Positions 17,147 to 26,334 of a stretch of 64,000 nt of DNA are shown piece after piece. Numbering within the stretch: the stretch's first letter is position 1; the number at the start of each line of letters is the position of its first letter. The translations under genes were made by a program, and so were the position numbers. Source of the DNA: Actinomadura madurae (lineage in GTDB: Bacteria > Actinomycetota > Actinomycetes > Streptosporangiales > Streptosporangiaceae); contig NZ_FOVH01000007.1 in assembly GCF_900115095.1 (NCBI RefSeq), forward strand, positions 342,431 to 406,430, given 5' to 3'. Below the pieces are notes generated by a model. It was given only the letters and a program-made list of their open reading frames with translations. It ran no database searches and was not told the DNA's origin.

Positions 17147-17347
17147 GTGAGCACTGCGTCCGCACGCAGCATGCCCGCTCGCACCATCCCCCTTCACCGA
17201 ATCGTTCCCTGGCTGCTCGCGGTCCCCGTGCTGCTGCTGCTCGGCTACCTCGTCCTGATGGACAACGGCGCCGTGTCGCAGACCGGCGGCTACCTCCACG
17301 AGCTGATGCACGACGGGCGGCACCTGCTCGGCGTGCCCTGCCACTGA
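17147..17347 (+). CDS. cbtB: Cobalt transporter accessory subunit CbtB
   Basis: 66 residues with one membrane helix (VPWLLAVPVLLLLGYLVLM) and a C-terminal metal-binding tail, LHELMHDGRHLLGVPCH, which is the CbtB hallmark. GTG start with a GGAGG ribosome site (17137-17141). With the adjacent CbtA it forms a B12-controlled predicted cobalt transporter in the membrane. It is the first gene after the riboswitch, which supports the role; cbtA follows after a single base. Confidence 0.92.
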   Translation: MSTASARSMPARTIPLHRIVPWLLAVPVLLLLGYLVLMDNGAVSQTGGYLHELMHDGRHLLGVPCH

Positions 17348-17348
17348 C

Positions 17349-18095
17349 ATGGTGCGCACCCTGCTGGTCAGGGGCCTGCTGCTGGGCCTGCTGGCCGGTC
17401 TCGTCGCGGGCGTCTTCGCCTTCACGGCCGGTGAACCCCGGATCGACGAGGCGATCGCGCTGGAGAACGCCGCCGCCGCGCACGAGCACGGCGGCGCCGT
17501 CCACGAACACGGCGCCGGGGCGGCCCACGAGCACGGCGAAGAGGTGAGCCGGGGCACGCAGAAGGCCGGGCTGTTCCTCGCCACCGGGCTCTACGGGCTC
17601 GCCGCCGGCGGCGTGTTCGCGCTCGTGTTCGCGGCCCTGCGGGGGCGTGTCGGCCCGCGGTCGGACGGCGGGCTCGCGCTCGCCGCCGCCGGGACCGCCT
17701 TCGCCGCCGTCATCCTCGTCCCGTTCCTCAAGTACCCGGCGAACCCGCCGGCGGTGGGCGACCCGGAAACGATCAACAGCCGGACCGTGCTGTACCTGGC
17801 GATGATCGGGGTCGGGCTGCTCTCGGCCGCCATCGCGGTGACCACGGCGCGGCGCGTGCCGGGCGGGCCGTGGGCGCGCTGGCCCGCGGCCGTGCTCGCG
17901 TTCCTCGTCCCGGTGGTCGTGGCGTCGCTGCTGCTCCCGGGGGTCGACGAGGTGCCGGACGGTTTCCCGGCCACGCTGCTGTGGCGGTTCCGCATCACCT
18001 CGCTCGGGACGCAACTGGTGTTCTGGGCGTCGTTCGGCACGCTCTTCGGATGGTTCTGCGACCGGGCCGCGCGTCCCGCGCCGGCCCCGGCGTGA
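17349..18095 (+). CDS. cbtA: Cobalt transporter subunit CbtA
   Basis: 248 residues with about five to six membrane helices (first at 5-28, then about 78-100, 108-128, 150-170, 180-202, 220-240). A loop after the first helix carries three HEHG repeats, a likely cobalt-binding stretch, and another helix holds TSLGTQLVFWASFGTLFGW near the C-terminus. The pairing with cbtB and the upstream cobalamin riboswitch matches the known CbtAB arrangement. It supplies cobalt for the CobN-ChlI/D chelatase encoded downstream. Confidence 0.92.
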   Translation: MVRTLLVRGLLLGLLAGLVAGVFAFTAGEPRIDEAIALENAAAAHEHGGAVHEHGAGAAHEHGEEVSRGTQKAGLFLATGLYGLAAGGVFALVFAALRGRVGPRSDGGLALAAAGTAFAAVILVPFLKYPANPPAVGDPETINSRTVLYLAMIGVGLLSAAIAVTTARRVPGGPWARWPAAVLAFLVPVVVASLLLPGVDEVPDGFPATLLWRFRITSLGTQLVFWASFGTLFGWFCDRAARPAPAPA

Positions 18096-18114
18096 GCGGG
18101 CCCGCCTGAACGGG

Positions 18115-18660
18115 GTGCTGTTCGTCCGGCACGCGACGTCGGCGGGGATGCGGGAGGCCCGCTTCCCCGCCGGCGCCGCCGCCGACCCGTCCGCGCTGGC
18201 CAGGGCGCGGGCGCTCGCCGGGCGGCTGCCGGACGGCGCGTGCTGGACGTCCCCCGCGCCGGCCGCCCGGGAGACGTGCGCCGCGCTCGGGCTCGACGCC
18301 CGCGCCGAGGCGGCCCTCGCCGAGGCCGACCACGGCCGGTGGGCGGGCACCGCCTACGCGCGGGTGGCCGCCCGCGAGCCGGACGCGCTCGCGTCCTGGC
18401 TGGCGGACCCGCACGCCGCCCCGCACGGCGGCGAGAGCCGGGCGGACCTCGCGGCGCGGGTCGGCGCGTGGCTCGGCACCGGGCCGTCCGGCGTCGCCGT
18501 CTGCGACGCGGGCGTCATCCGGGCCGCGCTCGCCCACGCGCTCGGCATCGGCGTCCTCGCGGCCGACCGGATCGATCTCGCGCCGCTGTCCACCACAAGG
18601 CTGACCGCCGCCCGGGACGGCTGGCGGGTCGCGCACGTCAACCGGAAGGTCTCGGAGTGA
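18115..18660 (+). CDS. CobC-like histidine phosphatase with altered second histidine
   Basis: 181 residues, GTG start. The first catalytic motif is LFVRHATSAGM (the RH of the phosphoglycerate-mutase/histidine phosphatase superfamily). The usual ESRADLAARV helix follows. The C-terminal motif, normally SHAGVIRA, reads VCDAGVIRA: the second catalytic histidine is Asp. In cobalamin clusters such proteins are alpha-ribazole phosphatase (CobC) or of uncertain role. The His-to-Asp change makes ordinary phosphatase activity doubtful. Its stop overlaps the GTG of the chelatase gene, so it is translated together with cobalt insertion genes. Confidence 0.78.
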   Translation: MLFVRHATSAGMREARFPAGAAADPSALARARALAGRLPDGACWTSPAPAARETCAALGLDARAEAALAEADHGRWAGTAYARVAAREPDALASWLADPHAAPHGGESRADLAARVGAWLGTGPSGVAVCDAGVIRAALAHALGIGVLAADRIDLAPLSTTRLTAARDGWRVAHVNRKVSE

Positions 18661-20819
18661 ACGCCACCTATCCGTTCAGCGCCGTCGTCGGGCTGGACGA
18701 CCTGAAGCTGGCGCTGCTGCTGAACGCCGTCTCACCGCGGGTGGGCGGCGTGCTGGTGCGGGGCGAGAAGGGCACCGCCAAGTCGACGATCGTGCGGGCG
18801 CTGGCCGCGCAGCTGCCCGCCGTGGACACCGTGGCGGGCTGCCGGTTCGCGTGCGACCCGGCGGCGCCGGACCCGTCCTGCCCGGACGGGCCGCACGAGG
18901 CGGGCGGACCCGCCGAGCGGCGGCCGTCCGCGCTGGTGGAGCTGCCGGTCGGCGCGTCCGAGGACCGGCTCGCCGGGTCGCTGGACGTCGAGCGGGCCCT
19001 GACGGAGGGGGTGAAGGCGTTCGAGCCGGGGCTGCTCGCGGCGGCGCACCGGGGCGTCCTGTACGTCGACGAGGTGAACCTGCTGCACGACCACCTGGTG
19101 GACCTGCTGCTGGACGCCGCCGCCCTCGGCACCTGCTACGTCGAGCGCGAGTCGGTGTCGGTCCGGCACGCCGCCCGGTTCCTCCTGGTGGGCACGATGA
19201 ACCCGGAGGAGGGCGAGCTGCGTCCCCAGCTCCTCGACCGGTTCGGGCTGACCGTCGAGGTGAGCGCGTCCAGGGATCCGAAGGAACGCGCCGAGGTCGT
19301 CCGGCGGCGGCTGGCGTTCGAGGCGGACCCCGCCGCGTTCGCCGCACGGTGGGCGGACGCGGAGGCCGCCCTCGCCGGGCGCATCGGCGCCGCGCGGGAG
19401 CGGCTGGAGGGCGTCCGGCTCCCGGACCGGCGCCTCGAACAGATCGCGGCGGTGTGCGCCGGGTTCGAGGTCGACGGGCTGCGCGCCGACCTGGTCACGG
19501 CCAACGCCGCCCTCGCGCACGCCGCCTGGCTCGGACGGGACGTGGTGACGGCCGACGACGTGCGCGCGGCGGCCCGGCTGTCGCTCCCGCACCGGCGCCG
19601 CCGCGACCCGTTCGACGCACCCGGCCTGGACGAGTCCCTGCTCGACGAACTCCTGAACAGCACGTCACCCGACGACGACCCACCACCCGACGGCCCCGCA
19701 CCAGAAAGCGACACCCCGCCGGGAAACGAACCCGAGCAAGAGAACGCCCCCACGCAGGAGAGCGACACCGCCCAGGGAAACGGCACCACACAGGAGGGCG
19801 ACACCTCACGAGGCAAGGATCCCGCGCAGGGACAGGACGCCACGCGGAGGAACGACCCCACCTTGAGAAACGACCCCGCGTGGAGGGACAACCCCGCGTG
19901 GGGCGACGACGGCGTGTGGGGCGGCGGTGATTCGGGGGGTGACGGCTCGGAGCGGGGCGCGGCGCCGGGTGAGGGCGGCGTGTCGGGTGAGGGGGCCGCG
20001 GATGGGACGAGCGGCGCGAATGGGGGCGAGCGGGTTGCGGTGGTCATGGCGCCGTATGCGGTGCCGTTGTTGGAGATTCCGGGGGTTGGTGAGGGGATCG
20101 CGGGGAGGCGATCGCGGGCGCGGACGCCTCGGGGGCGGGTCACCGGGGCGCGGCGCCCGGACGCGCGGGTTCGCGACCCGCACGTGGTCGCGACGCTGCT
20201 GGCCGCCGCGCCGCACCAGCGGGCGCGCGGCCGGGACGGCGCGGGCCTCGTGCTGCGGGCGGACGACCTGCGGGAGGCGGTCCGGGAGGGGCGCGAGGGC
20301 AACCTCGTGCTGTTCGTCGTGGACGCCAGCGGGTCGATGGCGGCCCGCCGCCGCATGACGACGGTGAAGACGGCCGTCCTCAGCCTCCTGCTGGACGCCT
20401 ACCAGCGCCGGGACAAGGTCGGCCTGATCACGTTCCGGGGCCGGACGGCCGAGCTGGTCCTGCCCCCGACGTCGTCGGTCGAGGCGGGGGCGGCGCGGCT
20501 GCGGACGCTGCCGACCGGCGGGCGCACGCCGCTGGCCGCCGGGCTCGTCCGGGCGGCCGAGGTCCTGCGCGCCGAGCGGCTGCGGGACCCGGCGCGGCGC
20601 CCGCTGCTGGTGGTCGTCACGGACGGCCGGGCCACCGCGGGCGGCGACGTGGACCGGGCGGCGGGGCTGCTGGCGGGCACGGCGGGGATCGTCGTGGACT
20701 GCGAGTCAGGCCCGGTGCGGCTCGGCCTCGCGGGGCGGCTGGCGGTGCGGCTCGGGGCTCGGCTCGTCCCGCTGGACGACCTCGGCGGGGCCGTCCGCGA
20801 TCACAGGAAGGCGGCCTGA
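18657..20819 (+). CDS. Cobaltochelatase AAA+/VWA subunit (ChlI-ChlD fusion)
   Basis: 720 residues. N-terminal AAA+ domain (about 5-330) with Walker A GEKGTAKST and Walker B VLYVDEVNLL, then a disordered Asp/Pro/Gln-rich linker (about 335-470) with imperfect NDPxWR repeats, and a C-terminal von Willebrand A domain (about 540-720) with MIDAS motif DASGSM and TDGRA. This is the BchI/BchD-like architecture that works with CobN to insert cobalt into hydrogenobyrinate a,c-diamide at the cost of ATP. The GTG start overlaps the phosphatase stop. Actinomycetes commonly use this fusion in place of CobS plus CobT. Confidence 0.92.
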   Translation: MNATYPFSAVVGLDDLKLALLLNAVSPRVGGVLVRGEKGTAKSTIVRALAAQLPAVDTVAGCRFACDPAAPDPSCPDGPHEAGGPAERRPSALVELPVGASEDRLAGSLDVERALTEGVKAFEPGLLAAAHRGVLYVDEVNLLHDHLVDLLLDAAALGTCYVERESVSVRHAARFLLVGTMNPEEGELRPQLLDRFGLTVEVSASRDPKERAEVVRRRLAFEADPAAFAARWADAEAALAGRIGAARERLEGVRLPDRRLEQIAAVCAGFEVDGLRADLVTANAALAHAAWLGRDVVTADDVRAAARLSLPHRRRRDPFDAPGLDESLLDELLNSTSPDDDPPPDGPAPESDTPPGNEPEQENAPTQESDTAQGNGTTQEGDTSRGKDPAQGQDATRRNDPTLRNDPAWRDNPAWGDDGVWGGGDSGGDGSERGAAPGEGGVSGEGAADGTSGANGGERVAVVMAPYAVPLLEIPGVGEGIAGRRSRARTPRGRVTGARRPDARVRDPHVVATLLAAAPHQRARGRDGAGLVLRADDLREAVREGREGNLVLFVVDASGSMAARRRMTTVKTAVLSLLLDAYQRRDKVGLITFRGRTAELVLPPTSSVEAGAARLRTLPTGGRTPLAAGLVRAAEVLRAERLRDPARRPLLVVVTDGRATAGGDVDRAAGLLAGTAGIVVDCESGPVRLGLAGRLAVRLGARLVPLDDLGGAVRDHRKAA

Positions 20820-20820
20820 G

Positions 20821-21423
20821 ATGCCCCGGGGAAAGCCCGTGTCCGTCCCCGACGACGGCCTGACCACCCGGCAGCGCCGCAACCGGCCGCTGCTGATCGT
20901 CCACACCGGGCCGGGGAAGGGCAAGTCGACGGCCGCGTTCGGGATGGCACTGCGGGCGTGGAACCAGGGCTGGCCGGTCGGGGTGTTCCAGTTCGTGAAG
21001 TCGGCGAAGTGGCGCATCGGCGAGGAGCGGGCGCTGCGGGTACTGGGCGAGAGCGGCGAGGGCGGTCCGGTCTCCTGGCACAAGATGGGCGAGGGCTGGT
21101 CGTGGATCCGGCGGCCCGGCACCGAGGCGGACCACGCGGCGGACGCGCGGGAGGGCTGGGAGCAGATCAAGCGGGACCTGGCCGCCGAGACGTACCGCTT
21201 CTACGTGCTGGACGAGTTCACCTACCCGCTCAAGTGGGGCTGGATCGACCTGGACGACGTGGTCGCCGCGCTGGCCGGGCGTCCCGGGAACCAGCACGTC
21301 GTCGTCACCGGCCGGGACGCCCCGGGCCGGCTCGTCGAGGCCGCCGACCTGGTGACGGAGATGGGCAAGGTCCGGCATCCGATGGACGCCGGGCAGAAGG
21401 GCCAGCGGGGCATCGAGTGGTGA
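20821..21423 (+). CDS. cobO: Cob(I)yrinic acid a,c-diamide adenosyltransferase
   Basis: 200 residues of the CobA/CobO/BtuR family. The P-loop is HTGPGKGKST near residues 28-37. Further landmarks are FGMALRAWNQGWPVGVFQFVK, the YRFYVLDEFTYPLKWGW segment and the C-terminal GQKGIEW-like end (KGQRGIEW). It transfers the adenosyl group of ATP to reduced corrinoid, giving the Co-C bond. The ATG is one base after the chelatase stop, and the stop overlaps cobB, so the order chelatase-cobO-cobB follows the pathway. Confidence 0.96.
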   Translation: MPRGKPVSVPDDGLTTRQRRNRPLLIVHTGPGKGKSTAAFGMALRAWNQGWPVGVFQFVKSAKWRIGEERALRVLGESGEGGPVSWHKMGEGWSWIRRPGTEADHAADAREGWEQIKRDLAAETYRFYVLDEFTYPLKWGWIDLDDVVAALAGRPGNQHVVVTGRDAPGRLVEAADLVTEMGKVRHPMDAGQKGQRGIEW

Positions 21424-22751
21424 TCCCCCGGCTGGTCGTCGCCGCTCCCTCGTCGGGGTCGGGGAAGACGACGGTCGCGACGGGGCTGATCGCGGCGCTG
21501 CGGGCGCGCGGGCTGAAGGTGTCGCCGCACAAGGTCGGCCCCGACTACATCGACCCCGGCTACCACGCGCTCGCGGCGGGGCGGCCGGGCCGCAACCTCG
21601 ATCCCTGGCTGACCGGGGAAGACCGGGTCGGGCCGCTGTTCCTGCACGGTGCGGCCGGGTGCGACGTGGCGGTCGTCGAGGGGGTGATGGGCCTGTTCGA
21701 CGGGCGCGGCGACACCGGGTTCGCGTCCACGGCGCACGTCGCGGAGCTGCTCGCGGCGCCCGTGGTGCTGGTGGTCGACGCGGCGCGGCAGAGCCGGTCG
21801 GTGGCGGCGGTCGTGCACGGGTTCGCGACGTTCGAGCCGGGCGTGCGGATCGGCGGCGTGATCCTGAACCGGGTCGGCTCCGACCGGCACGAGGAGCTGT
21901 GCCGGAGCGCGCTGGAGGCGGCGGGCGTGCCGGTGCTCGGCGCGATCCGGCGGGACGACGCGGTGGTCACGCCGTCCCGGCACCTGGGGCTGATCCCGGC
22001 GGCGGAGCGGGGGCCGGCGGCCGTGCGGGCGGTGGAGCGGCTCGGTGAGCTGGTCGGCCGCTCCTGCGATCTGGACGCGCTGCTCCGGCTGGCGGGCACC
22101 GCTCCCCCGCTCGCGGGGACGGCGTGGGACCCGGCCGGCGAGGTCGTCCCGGTGAAGGGCGGCCCGGTCGTCGCGGTGGCGGGCGGGCCGGCGTTCACCT
22201 TCTCCTATGCGGAGCACGTGGAACTGCTGCGCGCGGCGGGCGCCGAGGTCGCCGTCTTCGATCCGCTGCGCGACGAGGGCCTCCCGGACGGGACGGGCGC
22301 GCTCGTCATCGGCGGCGGCTTCCCCGAGGTGCACGCCGCCGACCTCGCCGCGAACGCGCCGATGCTCGCGGAGGTCGCCGCGTTCGCCGGGCCGGTCGCC
22401 GCCGAGTGCGCCGGGCTGCTGTACCTGTGCGAGGAGCTCGACGGGCTGCCGATGTGCGGGCGGGTGCCGGGACGGGCGGCGATGACGTCCCGGCTGACGC
22501 TCGGGTACCGGGAGGCGGTCGCGGTGGCGGAGTCGCCGCTGACCCGTCCGGGCGAGCGGTTCCGGGGGCACGAGTTCCACCGGACGGCGCTGTCCACCGG
22601 CGCGGCACCGCTGTTCCGGTGGCGGGACGGGTCCGACGGGTTCGGGGACGACCGCGTCACCGCGTCCTACCTGCACCTGCACTGGGCCGGACATCCGGAG
22701 GCGGCTCAGCGGCTGGTGTCGTCCTCCAGGTCGCCCTCGGCCTTGAGGTAG
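21420..22751 (+). CDS. cobB: Hydrogenobyrinate a,c-diamide synthase
   Basis: 443 residues. N-terminal ATP-binding (dethiobiotin-synthetase-like) domain with P-loop APSSGSGKTT, KVGPDYIDPGYH and VVEGVMGLFDG; C-terminal class I glutaminase with the Cys in AAECAGLLYLCEEL and the His in LHLHWAGHP. It amidates the a and c side chains of hydrogenobyrinate using glutamine. The GTG start overlaps cobO. The 3' end overlaps the opposing cobN by 46 bases, giving CobB an extra tail, VSSSRSPSALR. Confidence 0.96.
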   Translation: MIPRLVVAAPSSGSGKTTVATGLIAALRARGLKVSPHKVGPDYIDPGYHALAAGRPGRNLDPWLTGEDRVGPLFLHGAAGCDVAVVEGVMGLFDGRGDTGFASTAHVAELLAAPVVLVVDAARQSRSVAAVVHGFATFEPGVRIGGVILNRVGSDRHEELCRSALEAAGVPVLGAIRRDDAVVTPSRHLGLIPAAERGPAAVRAVERLGELVGRSCDLDALLRLAGTAPPLAGTAWDPAGEVVPVKGGPVVAVAGGPAFTFSYAEHVELLRAAGAEVAVFDPLRDEGLPDGTGALVIGGGFPEVHAADLAANAPMLAEVAAFAGPVAAECAGLLYLCEELDGLPMCGRVPGRAAMTSRLTLGYREAVAVAESPLTRPGERFRGHEFHRTALSTGAAPLFRWRDGSDGFGDDRVTASYLHLHWAGHPEAAQRLVSSSRSPSALR

Positions 22752-25700
22752 ACCTCCTGGAGACCCTGGAGGATCTCCGGGTCGGGGTGCTCCCACATGC
22801 CGCGCTCGGCCGCCTCCAGGAGCCGCTCGGCGATGCCGTGCAGCGCCCAGGGGTTCGACTCCTCCATGAACGCGCGGTTCTCCTCGTCCAGGACGTAGGC
22901 GGCGGTGAGCCGGTCGTACATCCAGTCCGCCATGACGCCGGTGGTCGCGTCGTAGCCGAACAGGTAGTCGACGGTCGCGGCCAGCTCGAACGCGCCCTTG
23001 TACCCGTGCCGCCGCATGGCGGCGAGCCAGCGCGGGTTGACGACGCGGGCCCGGAAGATCCGCGCGGTCTCCTGCGACAGGGTCCGGGTGCGGACGGCGT
23101 CCGGGCGGGTGCTGTCCCCGACGTAGGCCTCCGGGGCCCGGCCGGTCAGCGCGCGGACGGTCGCGATCATGCCGCCGTGGTACTGGAAGTAGTCGTCGGA
23201 GTCGGCGATGTCGTGCTCGCGGGTGTCGATGTTCTTGGCCGCGACGGCGATCCGCCGGTAGGCGCTCTCCATGTCGGCGCGGGCGGGGACGCCGTCGAGG
23301 CCGCGCCCGTAGGCGTGGCCGCCCCACACCGCGTACACCTCGGCGAGGTCGGCGTCGTCGCGCCAGTTGCGGCTGTCGATGAGCGGGAGCAGCCCGGCCC
23401 CGTAGGCGCCCGGCGCGGACCCGAAGACGCGCAGCGTGGCCCGCCGGTCGTCCCCGTGCTGGGCGATGTCGGCCCGGACATGGGCCCGGACGTGGTTGTC
23501 GGTCTCGGGCTCGTCGAGCCCGGCGACGAGGCGGACGGCGTCGTCCAGCATCGCGACGACGTGCGGGAACGCGTCCCGGAAGAAGCCGCTGATGCGGACG
23601 GTCACGTCGATGCGCGGCCGGCCCAGCTCGGCGACCGGGATCGGCTCCAGCGCGGTGACGCGGCGGGACGCCTCGTCCCATTCCGGGCGGACGCCGAGCA
23701 GGGCCAGCACCTCGGCGACGTCGTCGCCCGCCGTGCGCATCGCGCTCGTCCCCCACACCGACAGGCCGACCGAGCGCGGCCATTCGCCGTGGTCGGCGCG
23801 GTAGCGGTCCAGCAGCGAGGCGGCCATCGCCTGCCCCGTCTCCCAGGCGAGCCGGCTCGGGACGGCGCGCGGGTCCACCGAGTAGAAGTTCCGCCCGGTC
23901 GGCAGGACGTTGACGAGCCCGCGCAGCGGCGACCCGCTCGGGCCCGCCGGGACGTAGCCGCCGTCCAGCGCGTGCAGGACGTGGTCGAGCTCGTCGGGCG
24001 TCCGGGCGAGGCGCGGGACGACCTCGGACGCGGCGAACTCCAGCACGCGGGTCACGGGTTCGCGGCGGCCCTCCGGGAGGCCTTCGGCGACGCGGGCGGC
24101 TGCGTCCACGGACCAGCCGGCGTCCTCCATGGCCTGGACGAGATCGCGGGCGGCGGCCTCGGCCGCGTCGACGTCACCGAGGGCCTCGCCGCCGTCCTCG
24201 CTGAGGCCGAGCGCCTCGCGCAGGCCGGGGAGCGTCTCGCGTCCCGACCACACCTGGCGGGCGCGGAGCATGGCCAGGACCAGGTCGACGCGGGCCGCGC
24301 CCTCCGGTGCCTCGCCGAGGACGTGCAGGCCGTCGCGGATCTGCGCGTCCTTCACCTCGCACAGCCACCCGTCCACGTGCAGGATGAAGTCGTCGAACTC
24401 GGTGTCGTGGGGACGGTCGTCCAGCCCGAGGTCGTGGTCGAGTCGCGCGGCCTGGATGAGCGTCCAGATCTGCGCGCGGATCGCGGGCAGCTTCGCCGGG
24501 TCCATCGCGGCGATGGTCGCGTGCTCGTCGAGGAGCTGTTCGAGGCGGGCGATGTCGCCGTAAGTCTCGGCGCGGGCCATCGGCGGGACCATGTGGTCGA
24601 CGAGGACGGCGTGCGCCCGGCGCTTGGCCTGCGTCCCCTCCCCCGGGTCGTTGACGAGGAACGGGTAGATCAGCGGGACGTCGCCGAGCGCGGCGTCGGT
24701 GCCGCACGACGCGGACATGCCCGCCGCCTTGCCGGGCAGCCACTCCAGGTTGCCGTGCTTGCCGACGTGGACGATCGCGTGCGCGCCGAACTCGTCCGCC
24801 AGCCACCGGTACGCGGCCAGGTAGTGGTGGCTCGGCGGCAGGTCGGGATCGTGGTAGATCGCGATGGGGTTCTGCCCGAAGCCGCGCGGCGGCTGCACCA
24901 TGACGACGACGTTCCCGGCGCGGAGGGCGGCGAGCACGATGTCGCCGTCCTGGACGAACAGCTGCCCGGGAGGCGCGCCCCAGTGCAGCTCCGTCTCGCC
25001 CCGGAGCACCTCCGGGAGGGTGCGGTACCAGCGCTCGTAGGACGCCGCCGAGATGCGGACCGGATTGCCCGCGAGTTGCTCTTCGGTGAGCCAGTCCTCG
25101 TCCTGCCCGCCGGCCGCGATGAGCGCGTGGACGAGCGCGTCGCCGTCCTGCTCCCGGACGCCGGGGAAGCCCTCGCCGAGGTCGTAGCCGGCCTCGTCGA
25201 GCCGCGCCAGCAGCCGCACGGTGCTCGCCGGGGTGTCGAGTCCGACGGCGTTGCCCACGCGGGAGTGCTTCGTCGGGTACGCCGACAGCATCACCACGAC
25301 GCGCCGCTCGGCGGGCGGGGTGTGCCGCAGGCGCCCGTGCCGGACGGCGATCCCGGCGACCCGCGCGGCCCGCTCCGGATCGGCCCGGTAGACGGTGAGG
25401 CCGTCCTCGCCGGTCTCCTTGAACGAGAACGGGACGGTGATGATCCGCCCGTCGAACTCGGGGATCGCGACCTGCGACGCGGCGTCCAGCGGGGACAGGC
25501 CGTCGTCGCTCGCCTCCCACTCGGCGCGGCTCGTCGTGAGGCAGAGCCCCTGGAGGATCGGGACGTCCAGCGCGGCCAGGGCGCCCACGTCCCACGCCTC
25601 GTCGTCGCCCCCGGCCCCGGCCGTCGCGGGCCTGGTCCCGCCCGCCGCGAGGACGGTCACGACCAGCGCGTCCGCCTCCCGGAGCGTGTCGAGCAGTGCG

Positions 25701-26296
25701 GGCTCCGCCGTGCGGAGCGACGAGCAGAACACGGGAAGCGCCCGCCCGCCGGCGTCCTCGACGGCGTCGCACAGGGCCTCGACGAAGTCGGTGTTCCCGG
25801 CCATGTGGTGGGCGCGGTAGTAGAGCACGCCGATCACGGGCCCGTCACCACCGCGGGTCTCGCGCTCGACCCGTCCCCAGGCGGGCGCCGGCCGCGGCGG
25901 CGCGAACCCGCGTCCGGTCAGCAGCACCGTGTCCGACAGGAACGCGTGCAATTCGGCGAGGTTGGCGGGACCGCCGTGGGCGAGGTAGGCGTGCGCCTCG
26001 GCGCAGACGCCGCCGGACACCGTCGACAGTTCCATCAGTTCCGCGTCGGGGGCCTGCTCGCCGCCGAGGACGACGACCGGCCGGGGCCCCGCGAGCAGGG
26101 CGTCGAGCCCGTCCTCCCACGCCCGCCGCCCGCCGAGCAGGCGCACCACGACAAGAGCCGTTCCCTCGACCAGCCCGGGCAGATCGTCCACGGCGAGCCG
26201 CGCCGGGTTGCCCAGCCGGTAGTCGGCTCCGGACGCGCGAGCGCTCAGCAGATCGGTGTCGGACGTCGACAGCAGCAGCACGGTGCCAGCGGACAC
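22706..26296 (-). CDS. cobN: Cobaltochelatase large subunit CobN
   Basis: 1196 residues, close to the family's usual 1200-1270. GTG start with a strong GGGAGGA site. Recognisable CobN segments include VIGVLYYRAHHMAGN near residue 150, VVMLSAYPTKHSRVGNAVGLDTP, IVHVGKHGNLEWLPGKA and ADWMYDRLTAAYVLD near the C-terminus. It binds hydrogenobyrinate a,c-diamide and cobalt and needs the ChlI/D partner encoded on the other strand. Transcribed alone behind its own cobalamin riboswitch. It ends inside the 3' end of cobB. Confidence 0.97.
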   Translation of the reverse strand: MSAGTVLLLSTSDTDLLSARASGADYRLGNPARLAVDDLPGLVEGTALVVVRLLGGRRAWEDGLDALLAGPRPVVVLGGEQAPDAELMELSTVSGGVCAEAHAYLAHGGPANLAELHAFLSDTVLLTGRGFAPPRPAPAWGRVERETRGGDGPVIGVLYYRAHHMAGNTDFVEALCDAVEDAGGRALPVFCSSLRTAEPALLDTLREADALVVTVLAAGGTRPATAGAGGDDEAWDVGALAALDVPILQGLCLTTSRAEWEASDDGLSPLDAASQVAIPEFDGRIITVPFSFKETGEDGLTVYRADPERAARVAGIAVRHGRLRHTPPAERRVVVMLSAYPTKHSRVGNAVGLDTPASTVRLLARLDEAGYDLGEGFPGVREQDGDALVHALIAAGGQDEDWLTEEQLAGNPVRISAASYERWYRTLPEVLRGETELHWGAPPGQLFVQDGDIVLAALRAGNVVVMVQPPRGFGQNPIAIYHDPDLPPSHHYLAAYRWLADEFGAHAIVHVGKHGNLEWLPGKAAGMSASCGTDAALGDVPLIYPFLVNDPGEGTQAKRRAHAVLVDHMVPPMARAETYGDIARLEQLLDEHATIAAMDPAKLPAIRAQIWTLIQAARLDHDLGLDDRPHDTEFDDFILHVDGWLCEVKDAQIRDGLHVLGEAPEGAARVDLVLAMLRARQVWSGRETLPGLREALGLSEDGGEALGDVDAAEAAARDLVQAMEDAGWSVDAAARVAEGLPEGRREPVTRVLEFAASEVVPRLARTPDELDHVLHALDGGYVPAGPSGSPLRGLVNVLPTGRNFYSVDPRAVPSRLAWETGQAMAASLLDRYRADHGEWPRSVGLSVWGTSAMRTAGDDVAEVLALLGVRPEWDEASRRVTALEPIPVAELGRPRIDVTVRISGFFRDAFPHVVAMLDDAVRLVAGLDEPETDNHVRAHVRADIAQHGDDRRATLRVFGSAPGAYGAGLLPLIDSRNWRDDADLAEVYAVWGGHAYGRGLDGVPARADMESAYRRIAVAAKNIDTREHDIADSDDYFQYHGGMIATVRALTGRAPEAYVGDSTRPDAVRTRTLSQETARIFRARVVNPRWLAAMRRHGYKGAFELAATVDYLFGYDATTGVMADWMYDRLTAAYVLDEENRAFMEESNPWALHGIAERLLEAAERGMWEHPDPEILQGLQEVYLKAEGDLEDDTSR

Positions 26297-26334
26297 GGCC
26301 GTTCCTCCCCCTGGGGTCCTCGCCCCGGTCGCGG

